From Azoarcus sp. (GTDB taxonomy: Bacteria; Pseudomonadota; Gammaproteobacteria; Burkholderiales; Rhodocyclaceae): DNA of 6,153 nucleotides. The translations under genes were made by a program, and so were the position numbers. The stretch spans positions 1 to 6,153 of the forward strand of contig JAIRWW010000280.1 in NCBI GenBank assembly GCA_031268685.1. The letters run 5' to 3'. Shown piece after piece: positions 5,242-6,153 of the stretch. A model generated the notes under the pieces. It did not search any database. It was given only the letters and a program-made list of their open reading frames with translations, and had not been told where the DNA came from. Within the stretch, counting starts at the first letter, position 1. Every line of letters begins with the position of its first letter.

Positions 5242-6092
5242 GTCAAACCCCTTTCAAAGAAAACTGCCTCCTTTTCCCGTCTAGTTACTAGTCCAGCATA
5301 AGCTGTAATAAAACGAGGATTATTAGGCAACTCAGGCGTCCACAATACTTTCATATTCCTTAACAATTGTGGTATTTCTTCAGGCATACCATTAGCAAAA
5401 CTGGTCTGAATATCTTTCATTTCTTTTCTTCGTGCAATAGCCAATGTAGTGGAAGCCGTTAGTGCATTGCCTCTATTGATCACGAGCGAAAGCATTGCAC
5501 CTTGGCAATGTGGATGATATTTCACAACCTGCGGATAAACAGCAACGACCTTTTTTGCATAATCACGCTTCATTATCATCGCAAGCCTCATTGCATTATC
5601 TCTTGAAATGCTGATATTGTTTACAGTATTCAACTCCGTTCTGGCATCATCTCCTCTTTTGCCTCTTACAGTTACAAATCTATCAATTTCGCTTTGCGCA
5701 TAGATACCAGAAAGATTGTTTCTTATTGTAAATTCGCTTTGCTGACCCAAATCATATCCATACCCAATAGTTATTCCACTGTTCTGGTCATTGCTTGACC
5801 CCGGAACATACGGATATTCTGCGTATGCTTCGGTATCCAAGATGAACTTAAATGTTTCTTTCGATACACGATAAATAACCCCTTCATTGACTTCCAGTTC
5901 GTAATATTCAGCATCACATTCTTTCGATGAACACATTTTCCCGAAATTCCCGATGACTGCCAGCGGATGGAAGTGATAGACCACATGGGACGCGGGGAAG
6001 CCGTGGTGGCCTTTCACCTTGTCCCACCAGCGCAGCTTGGCAATACGCTGCTTCTCCGCCATCCAGTTCCGCGTCGGCCCGAATTTCGACAT
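5217..6092 (-). CDS. T6SS-type effector C-terminal part with a pesticin/GH24-like muramidase domain
   Basis: Counting from the ATG at 6092, residues 1-50 are a conserved effector linker (WMAEKQRIAKLRWWDKVKG, GFPASHVVYHFHPLAVIGNF). I recognise this from large T6SS-associated proteins that carry varied C-terminal toxins. Residues about 75-283 form a lysozyme-like domain with Glu88 (LDTEAY), Thr108 and Asp114 in GITIGYGYDLGQQ, matching the E-T-D catalytic arrangement of pesticin-type muramidases. LSLVINRGNAL and a closing GLVTRREKEAVFFERGL also match. It should cleave peptidoglycan glycan strands in the target periplasm. The ATG at 6092 has no ribosome binding site, and coding similarity continues upstream (TEWDTLDDL) until a TGA at 6122-6120, so it is probably not a real start. 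The linker is GC-rich (about 63% in a sampled line) while the toxin domain is near 37-40%, pointing to a swapped-in toxin. The LprI-like immunity gene follows with overlap. Confidence 0.82.
   Translation of the reverse strand: MSKFGPTRNWMAEKQRIAKLRWWDKVKGHHGFPASHVVYHFHPLAVIGNFGKMCSSKECDAEYYELEVNEGVIYRVSKETFKFILDTEAYAEYPYVPGSSNDQNSGITIGYGYDLGQQSEFTIRNNLSGIYAQSEIDRFVTVRGKRGDDARTELNTVNNISISRDNAMRLAMIMKRDYAKKVVAVYPQVVKYHPHCQGAMLSLVINRGNALTASTTLAIARRKEMKDIQTSFANGMPEEIPQLLRNMKVLWTPELPNNPRFITAYAGLVTRREKEAVFFERGLTCICFSEK
5248..5254 (-). promoter_or_regulatory. Ribosome binding site of the LprI-like gene
   Basis: AAAGGGG on the minus strand sits 6 nt before the ATG at 5241, within the 3' end of the muramidase gene. 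It decides the start upstream of the overlapping TAATG alternative at 5217. Confidence 0.65.
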
Positions 6093-6117
6093 CAGGTCGT
6101 CCAGCGTATCCCACTCC

Positions 6118-6153
6118 GTTCAGAAGTTCCCAATCCTTTGGCAGACGCTCCTC
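6118..6153 (-). pseudogene. Frameshifted upstream piece of the same effector, cut by the window edge
   Basis: The last 12 codons at the right edge read EERLPKDWELLN in a frame different from the downstream effector frame (TEWDTLDDLMSKFG). The two pieces fit end to end as one linker, ...LPKDWELLN-TEWDTLDDL.... The DNA at the join, CTGAACGGAGTGG, would restore one frame if two bases were added (AACACGGAG). Loss of two bases is therefore the simplest reading; a sequencing error is the alternative. The bulk of the effector N-terminus lies beyond base 6153. Confidence 0.55.

Noticed and set aside
1..6153. tRNA, rRNA, CRISPR arrays, riboswitches
   Set aside because: No regularly spaced repeats, cloverleaf-like sequence or rRNA-like segments were seen on either strand.

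Overview
All genes in this window lie on the minus strand, so transcription runs from high to low coordinates. The content suggests the accessory, interbacterial-competition part of a Gram-negative genome, probably a beta- or gammaproteobacterium. The evidence is type VI secretion (T6SS)-style effector linkers, a periplasmic lysozyme-inhibitor-type immunity protein, IS630 and IS5 family transposase remnants, and a long palindromic repeat of a kind I recall from beta/gammaproteobacterial genomes. The species cannot be named from the sequence.

Layout in the direction of transcription. (1) 6153-5217: the C-terminal part of a T6SS-type effector. It has a conserved GC-rich linker followed by an AT-rich lysozyme-like (pesticin/GH24-like) muramidase domain. 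The true N-terminal part enters from beyond the right edge in a different frame, with an apparent frameshift near 6118. (2) 5241-4645: an exported DUF1311/LprI-type lysozyme inhibitor overlapping the muramidase gene by 25 nt, the obvious cognate immunity protein. (3) 4645-4543: a 103-bp imperfect palindrome directly abutting the immunity stop codon. (4) 4531-2372: an N-terminally truncated effector resembling the VasX-like, membrane-active BTH_I2691 family, whose open frame starts inside the palindrome. (5) 2345-1353: a DUF6708-like membrane protein, the probable immunity partner of (4). (6) 1366-590: a second, diverged copy of only the last ~248 residues of effector (4), overlapping the end of (5). 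(7) 575-374: the 5' end of an IS5-family element inserted 14 bp after the stop of (6). (8) about 376-1: an IS630-family element interrupting the IS5 remnant, its transposase carrying an in-frame stop.

The main story is modular turnover of toxin tips and immunity genes. Within about 6 kb there is one AT-rich muramidase/LprI cassette joined to a GC-rich effector linker, one truncated pore-former-like effector with its membrane immunity candidate, and one orphan C-terminal module with no visible immunity gene. The two C-terminal modules share a 110-bp perfect direct repeat at their ends but diverge inside, mostly across the hydrophobic segments. This arrangement resembles the orphan-tip arrays known for Rhs and CdiA systems, here in a VasX-like family. 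Junctions are marked by a palindromic repeat and by nested insertion sequences.
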